Assembly: GCA_903899015.1 (NCBI GenBank)
Contig: CAIUHP010000084.1
Coordinates: 1-64,000, forward strand
From: an uncultured Armatimonadota bacterium
GTDB taxonomy: Bacteria; Armatimonadota; Fimbriimonadia; Fimbriimonadales; Fimbriimonadaceae
DNA: 64,000 nucleotides
Reading direction: 5' to 3'
The notes under the pieces were generated by a model that was not told the origin of the DNA, searched no databases, and saw only the letters and a program-made list of their open reading frames with translations. Position numbers and translations under genes: made by a program. Shown one piece after another: positions 6,699-16,842 of this stretch. The stretch's first letter is position 1, and each line of letters begins with the position of its first letter.

Positions 6699-8828
6699 TT
6701 ACTTAGCGGCAGACGACTCCCACTTGAAGCACTCTCCACCTTTCCGAGCGGGCGAGGGACCGGGGGACGTGGCCGACAGGGGGGCGGTGGAAAATGGGGT
6801 GGCAAACAGATATCGGTGGGTGCGGATGGACATCAACATCGTGTCACCTCTCATCAGATTTACCCATTGAAAGGTCTCGGATTCGGTTGGTTTTGCCTTG
6901 CCTAAGTCAGTGAGGATTACTTTGTCACCCATGGCGGAAACGTAATGACCATTCAGGGTGCGGAGGGCGACTCTTCCCAATCCGAGATCGATGACTTTGA
7001 ATTGAGCGTGCTTGCTTTCAACCTGATCGAGAGGAACGCTCTTCAGGGTTTTTGCTACGGGGTCAGCTACTACCACCGAGGAATCAGCACTGCTGGTGAG
7101 GGTAATGACTTTACCGATCGGAATTTCGCGCTCGATGCCGCGTGCGCGTGGTTCGTTTGTAACGAAATCTTTGAAGTCGGCAAAGCCTCCCGCGACACCC
7201 GACTGATTGAAATTGAACAGCGCAGGACGCACACCTTGGAAGGTTTGCAGTTGGAATGTCATCGTAAACGGATCGCCAAGGTTTGTAAAAGCCTTGCCAT
7301 CTGAGCTCCAACTGAAGACCGCTTGATCGGTGTCGAAATTGCAGTGGACTCGAAGCCAAAGTTGGCTCGGGGGTTGAACCACCGATCCAGAGATGGTCGT
7401 TTTCCATTCTGCCTGAGTCTGCTTTCTGCCCGATCGCCCACCGCTCTTGCCTTGAACGACCTGAAGAGTCGTGCTCTCGGATGTTTTCACCACGCCAATC
7501 CAAGCATAGGGCGAACTGAGGAGTCCTAGTCCGGTAGTGTCGCCCGGAAGTAAGCCTGAGGTATCCAGTTTCACGCTCACCATGCATTCGGGACCGGGCG
7601 GGCGCTGACAAAGAGAATTCCTTGCGTGGTAAAAATCGCTCGCAGGCAAGGAGTGCAATCGCAATACACCCTTGTCCTTGATAAGCGACCATTTCGTGTC
7701 GTCAGGAACATGATTCCACTGCCAGAGCGGACTCAACGCGTCCTTGCTGAACCGGTCGTCATGATCGAAAGTGGGAGTGGGCTTCTGGACAAACCCTGTG
7801 TCAGGCTTGATCCATGTGTTGGGCGCACGGCGCAGGTTGCCTGGCAAACCGATGATAGGGAAGTCGTTGTCCCATGTGATAGGAACCAGGGATACCATCC
7901 GTCCCCCACTGCCATGATCGGACATGATGATGCTCCACCACTGACCGGAGGGAGTGCTGACAATGCCGCCCTGGTGAAGCCAAAGACCGCGATCGTCCGA
8001 CCTGGCTTTGGCGGGAGTCCCAGAAGGAACACCCATTGATTCGCCATCTACCATCTTGGTAACTTTCCAGGGCCCATCGATGGAATCGGCTTTGGCCACC
8101 ATTTGGTTGACGCTCCCGCCTGGAATCGCGGAGACATCGTAATACTTTCCAGCGATCTTGTATAAATGGTGCCCTTCACCCATTTGAGGCCCATCGAGTG
8201 GAACCGTCAGAAAACGGTGGGTGCCGGGGATAAACGACTTGAGATCTGGGGTCAGTTCCTCAATGGGATAAGGACTACTGCCGCCCGAGATCATAAAGAT
8301 TTTGCCGAGTTCATCGTCGAAAAGTACGGACTGATCGTGCCTTCCCGGCAATTGGTGACGCTTCCAGGGCCCCCTAATAGACGGTGAGCTGTAGACCAAC
8401 AACCCTGCTCGGTTGACATTACAAAAGACGTAAAACGTGCCCTTATGATAGCGAAGACAGGGAGCCCAAATTCCTTGACCGTAGATGTTTCCTCCCTCCA
8501 GTCGATACGCAGACCCAAGGTCTAATCGCGGGGAGCAGTAACCCGCCAAACTCCAGTTCACAAGGTCCTTGGAGTGCATCAGGATGACTGCAGGATTCAT
8601 GTGCATCGTGGTGCCGGCAAGGTAGTAATCGGTTCCGACTCGAATCACGTCGGGATCCTCAAATTCCTCGTAAAAGAGAGGATTGGAATAGGTTCCATTT
8701 CCGTTATCTGAGGTCCAATGTTTCTTCACGTTTTGGGATGAGACGTTCCGAGCATGAGAAATGGGTGGTGCCCCCAACAGAATGGAACTAACAAGCATCA
8801 TCGGTAGCAGCTGACTCCATGAGATCAT
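6699..8828 (-). CDS. Secreted glycoside hydrolase family 43 (beta-xylosidase/arabinofuranosidase-type)
   Basis: A 709-aa protein with a signal peptide (cleavage probably after SHA near residue 26). The five-bladed propeller of GH43 begins at YSNPLFYEEFEDPDVIRV, with the base Asp in DPDVIR; the family's acid Glu probably lies in GPQMGEGHHLYKI. Residues from about 350 to 545 resemble the beta-sandwich that many GH43 xylosidases carry at the C-terminus. The last 145 residues (ITLTSSADSS...FKWESS) look like a beta-trefoil/fascin-like module, perhaps for carbohydrate binding. It would cleave xylose or arabinose units from arabinoxylan fragments outside the cytoplasm. The start overlaps the GH51 stop by 4 bp (ATGA), so the two are translated from one message. 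Confidence 0.88.
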   Translation of the reverse strand: MISWSQLLPMMLVSSILLGAPPISHARNVSSQNVKKHWTSDNGNGTYSNPLFYEEFEDPDVIRVGTDYYLAGTTMHMNPAVILMHSKDLVNWSLAGYCSPRLDLGSAYRLEGGNIYGQGIWAPCLRYHKGTFYVFCNVNRAGLLVYSSPSIRGPWKRHQLPGRHDQSVLFDDELGKIFMISGGSSPYPIEELTPDLKSFIPGTHRFLTVPLDGPQMGEGHHLYKIAGKYYDVSAIPGGSVNQMVAKADSIDGPWKVTKMVDGESMGVPSGTPAKARSDDRGLWLHQGGIVSTPSGQWWSIIMSDHGSGGRMVSLVPITWDNDFPIIGLPGNLRRAPNTWIKPDTGFVQKPTPTFDHDDRFSKDALSPLWQWNHVPDDTKWSLIKDKGVLRLHSLPASDFYHARNSLCQRPPGPECMVSVKLDTSGLLPGDTTGLGLLSSPYAWIGVVKTSESTTLQVVQGKSGGRSGRKQTQAEWKTTISGSVVQPPSQLWLRVHCNFDTDQAVFSWSSDGKAFTNLGDPFTMTFQLQTFQGVRPALFNFNQSGVAGGFADFKDFVTNEPRARGIEREIPIGKVITLTSSADSSVVVADPVAKTLKSVPLDQVESKHAQFKVIDLGLGRVALRTLNGHYVSAMGDKVILTDLGKAKPTESETFQWVNLMRGDTMLMSIRTHRYLFATPFSTAPLSATSPGPSPARKGGECFKWESSAAK

Positions 8829-10930
8829 TTCACGGTCATGCGGTACAGGTTGATGCTGTATTTTGCAGGGGTCAATTTGGCGGGCAGAGACTCAAACTTT
8901 TCGGATTGAACCACTACTTCGGGTGCTTGCCCGACCGCCGTCACTGCATTCAGACTTGCAGGTGCCAGCCTCCAGACCATTCCGCTCCCCTTCAGATTTG
9001 CGTTGATAATATTTAAGTCGAGAACCTGCTCAGATTCGGTTGGGTTGATCACCGCGATCGTAAGGGCTTTGCGGTCCTCGCTCCAAGCGGAGGCTATGTC
9101 GAGCGGAAATGTGTCGCTTCCGGCATTGACGGCGGGTTGTTCGCCACCAGGAGGATCCGTTGGTTTTGGCTGGGGAGACCGTCCTCTTACTTCTACAGGC
9201 ACCGAACCAAATTGCTCGCGATAAAGCTTGAACATAAGGCCGGTAGGGTTCAAAACCGCTTCCGACCGATTGGCGCTGAACATGGCGGTGGCGAAAGTAA
9301 AACACGCCATGTTGTAGAGGTCCGAGTGTCGGAACATCTCGTGAAGCGCCCAAGCATACGCGGGAACGACCCGATAGGAATTAGGGGGCCCGCCTGCGTA
9401 AGCCCATTCGTCCAGAGCAATCGGGACCGGCTTTGATACGAGCGCGGGAATAAGCTTTTCGTAGGCCCGGTACTCCTCCACCTTTAGGCGAATGTGATTT
9501 GCTGGGCGGCGCATCCACGTAACAAGGGGTTCGTCAGCATCATTTGGCACTTGCTGGGCTTTCTTCAGATCGTAGTGAGTTCCGCCGTAGTTGTAGAAGT
9601 GCTCGCTAATGAGGTCCATGTTGTCCAGACAATGGGCGAACAGTCCGCCGGTCCAATCAGCGGGTCCTAAGGGTTCGGGGATCAACGAATTGCCAAGTGA
9701 GAGTGACTCTTTGGAGCCCGTCATGGTGTCGGCCATGGCCCCGCTGCCGATCAACGTAATCGTAGGGTCCACGCTTCGCATTGCCTCGGCGAACGAATTG
9801 TGTTTGAACTCAAATTGGCTGAGCTTCATCGCTCCAAATTGGTAACTTGTGCCCCAAGCTTCGTTTCCGATGCCCCAGTATTTGACATGGTAAGGCTCAC
9901 GATGCCCATTCTGAGCTCGTAACCTTCCCATAGCGGTTTTTGTGGAGCCATTGCAGTACTCGACGTATTCTTTGGCGGACCACGCATCTCCGGTACCTGC
10001 GTTTACCGAAATATACGGCTGCACGTCGACGAGCTTGCAGAACTTCATGAACTCGTCGGTGCCTACGTCATTGGGTTGAACAGCATTCCACACCGGATCG
10101 AACTTTGGTGACCTTCGATCAGGATCGCCGATGGCATCTCGCCACTCGTGAGCTGAAACAAAATTTCCTCCCGGGAATCGGTAAACGCCAGAATGAAGTT
10201 GTTTGAGGACGCCAATGACTTCAGAACGAAATCCATCGAGGTTGTCGGCCGGCATCAATGAGGCGGCACCGACTTCAAAGGAGCCGTTGCCGATTCCAAC
10301 GATCTGAAATTTCGCGTTTTCGGTCGAGACCGGCGACTTGAAGTGAAAAGTGACTTTATGAAAAGACACTTGCACATGATCGAGGGGAATGGATTGACAA
10401 TCCGACGGTTTGGAGCCCCAAAGGATCACGACGTTAAATCTGGCTAGCGGCGATCCCGAGAGAACCACTCGGCCCGAGTACGTTTTCCCCGCAACCAAGC
10501 CGATTCCCGCCTGCTCGATGCCACGCTGTTCAGCCGGTGAAAGCGTTATTTGAGGAGAATGCTTGCCAACATAAGTGTGTGAAGAATCCATCGCGAGTGC
10601 GGACCCTGGACCAACGGGAGTCCACGTTCGCAGCCTCGTTCGTGCCGCCCTCGGACCACCGGAATCGCGCGAAGTTTTAGCTGGAATCGGGTTATAGAAC
10701 TTGCGATCATCAAGCATTTCGGACCACAAACCGTTGTTAACGATGTTCCCGATACGCTCCACGAATTGCCCATAAAGATTCTTGGAAATGGGAGCGGAAG
10801 TCTTACTCGCGTCGATGGTGGCTTCCACGGATTGCGCGCATGCCGCTGTTAACTGAATTGCAATCGCGCTTGCAATACATGCCGTTCGTCCTAATCGGCT
10901 TGAAGTTCGCTGAATTTGTTTTTTATCCAT
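8825..10930 (-). CDS. Secreted alpha-L-arabinofuranosidase, glycoside hydrolase family 51
   Basis: A 701-aa enzyme with a signal peptide (TACIASAIAIQLTAACAQS). N-terminal motifs ISKNLYGQFVERIGNIVNNGLW and RFPGGNFVSAHEWRDAIGD are typical of GH51. The acid/base Glu is in YWGIGNEAWG (about residue 357) and the nucleophile in IALDEWAYAGG (about 508). A jelly-roll C-terminal domain follows. It removes arabinose side groups from arabinoxylan or arabinan. I chose the ATG at 10930 (MDKKQIQR), which puts a basic N-region in front of the signal helix; a start at 10969 is possible. It lies upstream of and overlaps the GH43 gene, and downstream of the CE1 esterase. Confidence 0.92.
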   Translation of the reverse strand: MDKKQIQRTSSRLGRTACIASAIAIQLTAACAQSVEATIDASKTSAPISKNLYGQFVERIGNIVNNGLWSEMLDDRKFYNPIPAKTSRDSGGPRAARTRLRTWTPVGPGSALAMDSSHTYVGKHSPQITLSPAEQRGIEQAGIGLVAGKTYSGRVVLSGSPLARFNVVILWGSKPSDCQSIPLDHVQVSFHKVTFHFKSPVSTENAKFQIVGIGNGSFEVGAASLMPADNLDGFRSEVIGVLKQLHSGVYRFPGGNFVSAHEWRDAIGDPDRRSPKFDPVWNAVQPNDVGTDEFMKFCKLVDVQPYISVNAGTGDAWSAKEYVEYCNGSTKTAMGRLRAQNGHREPYHVKYWGIGNEAWGTSYQFGAMKLSQFEFKHNSFAEAMRSVDPTITLIGSGAMADTMTGSKESLSLGNSLIPEPLGPADWTGGLFAHCLDNMDLISEHFYNYGGTHYDLKKAQQVPNDADEPLVTWMRRPANHIRLKVEEYRAYEKLIPALVSKPVPIALDEWAYAGGPPNSYRVVPAYAWALHEMFRHSDLYNMACFTFATAMFSANRSEAVLNPTGLMFKLYREQFGSVPVEVRGRSPQPKPTDPPGGEQPAVNAGSDTFPLDIASAWSEDRKALTIAVINPTESEQVLDLNIINANLKGSGMVWRLAPASLNAVTAVGQAPEVVVQSEKFESLPAKLTPAKYSINLYRMTVK

Positions 10931-11019
10931 GGGTTCAGATGTTCTTGGTGAGCGAGTTGGGCGCTCCATTCACGAAGCCTGCATCACAATGAGTTCGATT
11001 CTTATCTCGCTCGAAAGCG

Positions 11020-12138
<1,119 letters not shown>

Positions 12139-12178
12139 TCAAGGTCCGAAGTTGACGATAACGCTCGATATCAAGCAA

Positions 12179-12194
12179 TATATCACGTTATATA
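12179..12194. promoter_or_regulatory. Operator-like palindrome, site A (CE1/GH10 divergent region)
   Basis: TATATCACGTTATATA is a near-perfect inverted repeat with a central CG, the hallmark of many LacI-family operators; extended by one base on each side it is 18 bp with only one mismatched pair. It lies between the divergent CE1 esterase (start 12090) and GH10 xylanase (start 12313), so it could control both. Two related sites occur at 16485 and 16645. Binding by the LacI-type protein encoded at 13703 is an inference. Confidence 0.6.
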
Positions 12195-12312
12195 TGTAAA
12201 TGGGTCCCACTGGATTCGTTGGATCTTGAGTCTTGAGCGAAAGTCGTTTGTGGCTTGACAGGCACATTTACAAAGGCGGATAACCGTTTCGCGCGATCGA
12301 AGGAGATTGAAC

Positions 12313-13461
12313 ATGTTCAATGAATTGACGATGTTAGGGAAAGTGACGCTGAGCTTGGGACTCATCGGCACGTGTCTATGCGCGTTGGGGCAGCCTGCCC
12401 CGAGGTTGCGGGATTTGGCCAAGGCGCGCAGATTCAATATCGGGTCAGCGATGCCCGTCAGCAACCTTCGACAAAACATTGACGACGGAAAATACGCCGC
12501 TCTTGCGTCTTCGGAATTCAACCTTCTGGAGCTGGAAAATGACCTCAAGCCACCCGCGATTTGGGTTGGGCCCCACGAATATCACTTCACCGATGTGGAT
12601 TTCATCGTGGGAGGACCCGGTCAACGAGGTTGGGCTCAAGAACACGGTATGAAACTGCGAGGGCACGTTCTGGTGTATGCCCGAGACGAGGGCTACACGC
12701 TGCCCCAATGGCTGAAAAGCTCCGGGGCGAGCATGTCGAAAGACGAAGCCAGCGAGTTATTACACGACTACATTCACGCGTTAGTCGGTCGATACCGAGG
12801 AAAGGTTGCGATGTGGGATGTTGCCAATGAAGCGATCGATGATCGGCCCAACCAGAATCCGTTCAATCTGCGTAACAGCTTTTGGTTCCGAAAACTCGGT
12901 CCTGAATTCTTGGTGATGGCTTTCAAGTGGGCTCACGAGGCTGATCCAAAGGCCGAACTATATTACAACGAGTATGGGGTTGAAGGGGGTGGCCCGAAGG
13001 CTCAACACATGCTTGAACTTGCGAAGTGGCTGAAGCAACAAGGAGCCCCGATTACCGGTCTGGGCCTTCAGTATCACATTGACTGGAAGACTTCCATCGC
13101 GCCAGGAGATGGGCATTACCAACTGATTGACGAGATTCATAAGCTCCGCCTGGCCTATATGATCACCGAATTGGATGTTGCTGTTCCGGTTCAAAAACTA
13201 CCGGCCGGAGATCCAAATCGTGGGCTTATCCCTGCCGATCCGGAAGATCTTAATTTGCAAGCCAAAACATACGCAGCTGTCTTCCAAATGGCGCTTACAT
13301 CGAGAAACTGTCACGGCATTAATATTTGGGGACTCACCGATCGACACTCGTGGATTCCTGGTTTTAGCCAAGGGCGTAACGGCTTGGCAACGCTCTTTGA
13401 TAAATCCTACCTACCCAAACCGGCACTCCAAGCGGTGGAGGATGTGCTAAAGCGGAAGTAA
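12313..13461 (+). CDS. Secreted endo-1,4-beta-xylanase, glycoside hydrolase family 10
   Basis: A 382-aa enzyme with a signal peptide (MLGKVTLSLGLIGTCLCALGQ). The GH10 barrel is complete: RGHVLVYARDEG, acid/base Glu in MWDVANEAIDD (about residue 173), YYNEYG, and nucleophile Glu in MITELDVAVP (about 286); WGLTDRHSW is close to the C-terminus. It cuts the xylan backbone inside the chain. The start at ATG 12313 is set by a good ribosome site AGGAGA six bases upstream; a TTG at 12307 lies directly against that site and is less likely. It is the only gene here with so clear a Shine-Dalgarno sequence. It is transcribed away from the CE1-GH51-GH43 group and precedes the LacI regulator. Confidence 0.95.
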   Translation: MFNELTMLGKVTLSLGLIGTCLCALGQPAPRLRDLAKARRFNIGSAMPVSNLRQNIDDGKYAALASSEFNLLELENDLKPPAIWVGPHEYHFTDVDFIVGGPGQRGWAQEHGMKLRGHVLVYARDEGYTLPQWLKSSGASMSKDEASELLHDYIHALVGRYRGKVAMWDVANEAIDDRPNQNPFNLRNSFWFRKLGPEFLVMAFKWAHEADPKAELYYNEYGVEGGGPKAQHMLELAKWLKQQGAPITGLGLQYHIDWKTSIAPGDGHYQLIDEIHKLRLAYMITELDVAVPVQKLPAGDPNRGLIPADPEDLNLQAKTYAAVFQMALTSRNCHGINIWGLTDRHSWIPGFSQGRNGLATLFDKSYLPKPALQAVEDVLKRK

Positions 13462-13702
13462 CTCTTGACGAGCTTCCTTTAGGTAGACGCTAAGGATCTG
13501 GGAGCGATCTTCTCGAAGAACTTGTTGAAGATGCGGCGACTATCTAAGTAGCACTGTGTCTTATATTCAGATGGGGAAAGGCAATGAGTTCACGTCCAGA
13601 AACCGAAGCTTGAATTCGGTCCGATTTCGCGTAAGGTAGCCTGAATTTATTAATGTTTCGGAATGAGAAACCAGTGCCAATGACGCTATTGCATAAAATC
13701 AA

Positions 13703-14746
13703 ATGAGAGCAACCTTGAAAGATGTGGCCGAAGCCGCCGGCGTATCGCCGATGGCGGTCAGCGTGGTTCTCAATGGAACCGGCGGTCAAAAGGTCACGGT
13801 GAGCCCTGACAAGGCGAAGCTCATTCGACAAGCGGCGCTCGAACTTCGCTATCGACCAAACCATTTGGCTCAGTCTCTGCGGAGTCAACGTACAAACCAA
13901 GTCGCAGTCGTCTTTCAGCACTTCTCAGATATTGGCCCGCAAAATCCTTATCACATTCAGTTGTTGGGGGGCGTCACTTCCGCGCTGTTTAAGCGGGGAT
14001 ACGCGATGACCTTGTGTCCGAAGATGATCGTCGACGGCGACTATGCGTCCTTCTCGGACGGCCGTTTTGATGGGATCCTGTGGTGCCGTCCTGACTTTAA
14101 TGATGTCTCACTAGAAGCGATTCGACAGTCGCACATTCCCATCGTGATGATGCACGTGCCGCCTGGCACCGTACCGGGAGTCCCAACGTTTTGCGCGGAT
14201 AACGAGGGCGCGATGCGGCGAGTCGTTGAATATTTAAAATCACTCGGCCACGAGAAAATTGCGTTCGTGATCGATCCGGTGAGTATTCGATCCGTGGAAG
14301 GACAAGCGAGATCTCAAGCCTTCATCTCGTCAATGGCACGGGCGGAGCTTCCGACGCCAGACATTGTGGTCTTCGAACAGGACCATTCGGTGTTGCTCCG
14401 ATATGCGGAACCGAATGCGCCCCATACCGCACTCGTCTGTTTTTCTGACGAACTTGCCGGGTTCGTTCTTAAATCGTGCAAAGCCTACGGAGTGGAAGTT
14501 CCGAAGCATGTTTCGGTAGTTGGATTCGATTCCTCTCCTTTCTGTGATAACACGCAGCCTCCTTTAACCTCCGTTAACCAACCAGTTCGCCAAATCGCCG
14601 AGGCTGCCACGAATCATTTGCTATCCCTCGTTGAACAAACGGATTCAGCCGCTAATCCTTTGCCGCTGATTTCCCTCTATGACTGCTCGCTGGACGTTCG
14701 CGAATCAACTGGCCCCCCTCCCGGATCACAAGATTCCGACGCCTAA
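13703..14746 (+). CDS. LacI-family transcriptional regulator
   Basis: A 347-aa protein. The N-terminal 60 residues are a LacI-type helix-turn-helix and hinge (ATLKDVAEAAGVSPMAVSVVLNG, RPNHLAQSLRSQRT). The rest is the sugar-binding periplasmic-like domain (QVAVVFQHFSD, FDGILWCRPDF, LGHEKIAFVIDPVSI, VSVVGFDSSPFCDNTQPPLTSVNQP). It most likely represses the surrounding xylan genes and is released by a xylan-derived sugar. Three palindromes with a central CG or CA in the intergenic regions of this locus are the natural candidates for its operators. It sits between GH10 and the convergent halogenase-like gene. Confidence 0.92.
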   Translation: MRATLKDVAEAAGVSPMAVSVVLNGTGGQKVTVSPDKAKLIRQAALELRYRPNHLAQSLRSQRTNQVAVVFQHFSDIGPQNPYHIQLLGGVTSALFKRGYAMTLCPKMIVDGDYASFSDGRFDGILWCRPDFNDVSLEAIRQSHIPIVMMHVPPGTVPGVPTFCADNEGAMRRVVEYLKSLGHEKIAFVIDPVSIRSVEGQARSQAFISSMARAELPTPDIVVFEQDHSVLLRYAEPNAPHTALVCFSDELAGFVLKSCKAYGVEVPKHVSVVGFDSSPFCDNTQPPLTSVNQPVRQIAEAATNHLLSLVEQTDSAANPLPLISLYDCSLDVRESTGPPPGSQDSDA

Positions 14747-14767
14747 CTCTCTCGAGAATCGATGGAG

Positions 14768-16459
14768 CTAGGCCTGCTTGGCAAATGTTGTCGCACGCGG
14801 CATGGATGGGTTGTACGAAGGTGTCAGCCAACCCTCCCTCACCAGCGCCTCTGCGGCTTGGGTGTAGTTTGCAAAGTTGCCCATTTCGCTTCCGATGTGC
14901 TTGCCAAAGTGGTAGCAAGCCGCCAGCCATTGATCTACATGAACGGGCTTAACGGCTGCACTCAGTAGCAATTCAAACAGGGCGATCCGCGGCAAGGTCA
15001 CATCGCCTCGAACGTAGCTGGCCGCTTGAATGATCCTACCGTTTTCGTAAATCGCATAAGGAGCTTGGGTCGCGCCTGCGAGATTCGCGGTGACGCAGTT
15101 ACAGCCTTCAAGGGCGGAAAGGACCTCACCGCCCGTGAGATGCTCTGCGACCAACTGAAGTCCAGAAAGAGGAAAACCCACCGCTCCCGCGAACCCTGGC
15201 CGATCGAGGGCAAAGCCTCCTGTGCTGAGCCAAGCAAACGCGTCGTCTGCCTTCAGGTTGAGGCCGACATCGGCGGCAAGAGTGGTGCAGAACTCTTTCA
15301 GGTCCGAAAAGCAGCCATTTCCTGCGTACCAAAAATCCGCAAATCGCATGTGGTGAAGAATTTGGATACGATGCCCCTCGTTGTATTCCTTTTTGATCCA
15401 GTCAGGTGGCAGTTGACCCCGGAAGAGCTCGAGGATCGAATAGGCCACCTTTCGGGCCGAAGTTTGAGCAAGCGTAAGCCCGGCGGAGAGGATCGGGTCG
15501 GCGAACCCACAACTGTCGCCAACGAGGAACCAGTTTTCTCCGCATAGTTGGCGAGAGAGGAAGTTCCAGTCCTTTGTAGTGCTGAAATTCTCCTCGCGGG
15601 TTGCTGATTGGAGTAGGGATGAGATGTGTGGCTCGGACTGAATCGCCTCTAAGTAAAGTTCAAGCGGTCGTTGGCCGGTCTTCTTGTAATATTGGGCGGG
15701 CAGAACCAGGCCAACCGATGTCCGGGTATCGGTAATCGGAATGAACCAAAGCCAACCCCAACCTAGGCTCATGATCTGGATGCGCGTGGCTACTCCGCTG
15801 AACCGTTCGGGCCATTCCGCATGTTGCCAGTAATCCCAAAACGCGATGTTCCTTAACGCAGTCGGTGATTCGATGGGGATTTGTAACGCTCGTCTCAACA
15901 CACCCGCTTCCCCCGATGCGTCGACGGTGTATTTTGCTTTCAATTCAAACTCGTTGCCGCCTTTTTCACGTACAACGAGGTGGTTGATCAAGCCATTCGC
16001 CCCCTTGACATCTCGAACTTCGGATTCCATGCAGACCAAGCATCCTGCCTCACGAGCATGTTCGAGCAGAATCTCGTCGTACTGGCTCCGATCGACTTGG
16101 AAAGCGGTTTTTGTGCGCTGGGACTCAAACTTTCCCGGCCTCTCGGTCTCGGTGAAGTCCGATTCGCCGATGAAGCTTAAGTTCCAATGGTCGTCAGTTG
16201 AGCCCCATCGGTAAGTTGCTCCGAGCTTAATCGGGAAATTGGCCGCCTCTACCTTGTCCCAAACTCCCATTTCCGCAAGGATCGTGGTGACGGCAGGAAG
16301 CAAGCTTTCACCAACGTGGTCTCGAGGGAATTTCTCCTTCTCGATAATCGCAACCTGCAAGTTCGGATCGTATTTCTTGAGAAGGGTTCCGAGAGTGGAT
16401 CCCGATGGACCTCCGCCAACAATGGCCACGTCGACTTGCAAACTTTTCGTCATCTTCAC
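14768..16459 (-). CDS. Flavin-dependent halogenase-like oxidoreductase
   Basis: A 563-aa flavoprotein. It has the FAD-binding motif VDVAIVGGGPSGST, the segment FPRDHVGESLLP typical of the halogenase branch, GWGWLWFIP which fits the W-x-W-x-I-P motif of FADH2-dependent halogenases, and VGDSCGFADPILSAGL, the second FAD motif. Such enzymes use a separate flavin reductase and chlorinate or brominate aromatic rings, but many relatives have no known substrate and some may be plain monooxygenases. The catalytic Lys could not be placed with certainty. The gene is inside a xylan locus with an operator-like palindrome 26 bp upstream of its ATG. Halogenase-like genes are also known from TonB-linked sugar loci of Proteobacteria. 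No flavin reductase is nearby. Confidence 0.78.
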   Translation of the reverse strand: MKMTKSLQVDVAIVGGGPSGSTLGTLLKKYDPNLQVAIIEKEKFPRDHVGESLLPAVTTILAEMGVWDKVEAANFPIKLGATYRWGSTDDHWNLSFIGESDFTETERPGKFESQRTKTAFQVDRSQYDEILLEHAREAGCLVCMESEVRDVKGANGLINHLVVREKGGNEFELKAKYTVDASGEAGVLRRALQIPIESPTALRNIAFWDYWQHAEWPERFSGVATRIQIMSLGWGWLWFIPITDTRTSVGLVLPAQYYKKTGQRPLELYLEAIQSEPHISSLLQSATREENFSTTKDWNFLSRQLCGENWFLVGDSCGFADPILSAGLTLAQTSARKVAYSILELFRGQLPPDWIKKEYNEGHRIQILHHMRFADFWYAGNGCFSDLKEFCTTLAADVGLNLKADDAFAWLSTGGFALDRPGFAGAVGFPLSGLQLVAEHLTGGEVLSALEGCNCVTANLAGATQAPYAIYENGRIIQAASYVRGDVTLPRIALFELLLSAAVKPVHVDQWLAACYHFGKHIGSEMGNFANYTQAAEALVREGWLTPSYNPSMPRATTFAKQA

Positions 16460-16484
16460 TCAACCTCCCGATCCTGATTCAGAC

Positions 16485-16500
16485 TATATAACAATATATG
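16485..16500. promoter_or_regulatory. Operator-like palindrome, site B (halogenase-like gene)
   Basis: TATATAACAATATATG fits the pattern TATAT-NN-CR-NN-ATAT seen at 12179 and 16645. It has CA rather than CG in the centre, so it is the weakest of the three. It lies 26 bp upstream of the halogenase-like start on the minus strand, where a bound repressor would block transcription. Confidence 0.5.
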
Positions 16501-16644
16501 AAATTCCTCGTTCTATACACGTGAGATGCCAGCAGGTTGCTTCTAAAGGGTGCCATTTTCTGAAAATCATCGCTTACAAATCGAAAATTTTGAAAATTTG
16601 AACCTCATTTTTGCAGAAATCGCCTTATAATCGATTCTGGCGCT

Positions 16645-16660
16645 TATATAGCGTTATATC
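16645..16660. promoter_or_regulatory. Operator-like palindrome, site C (second prepilin)
   Basis: TATATAGCGTTATATC is an inverted repeat with a central CG and matches site A at most positions. It lies 183 bp upstream of the prepilin start at 16843 and 186 bp upstream of the halogenase-like start on the other side. With site B it could form a pair 160 bp apart that allows looping. Confidence 0.55.
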
Positions 16661-16842
16661 TATGAAATCGAAGAATCAAGAAACCGATCGACCCTTCGGG
16701 TTACTTCCTCGAAGAGGCAATTCGATAGCGCCGCAATCAAGCTGGATGCTGGTTGACCGGTTTCGTGCGTGGACTCGACCCATTTGAACTCCGAATTCCA
16801 AAGAAGATGGAGATCCATTCCCGCTCACCGAAGAGAGGCATC

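Larger units (their letters stand above)
16460..16842. other. Regulatory region between halogenase-like gene and second prepilin
   Basis: About 380 bases of divergent intergenic DNA. It holds two operator-like palindromes (16485-16500 and 16645-16660) and an AT-rich stretch around 16540-16640. An open frame runs into the prepilin from 16753, but its first 30 codons carry no pilin features. I see no other gene. Confidence 0.55.
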
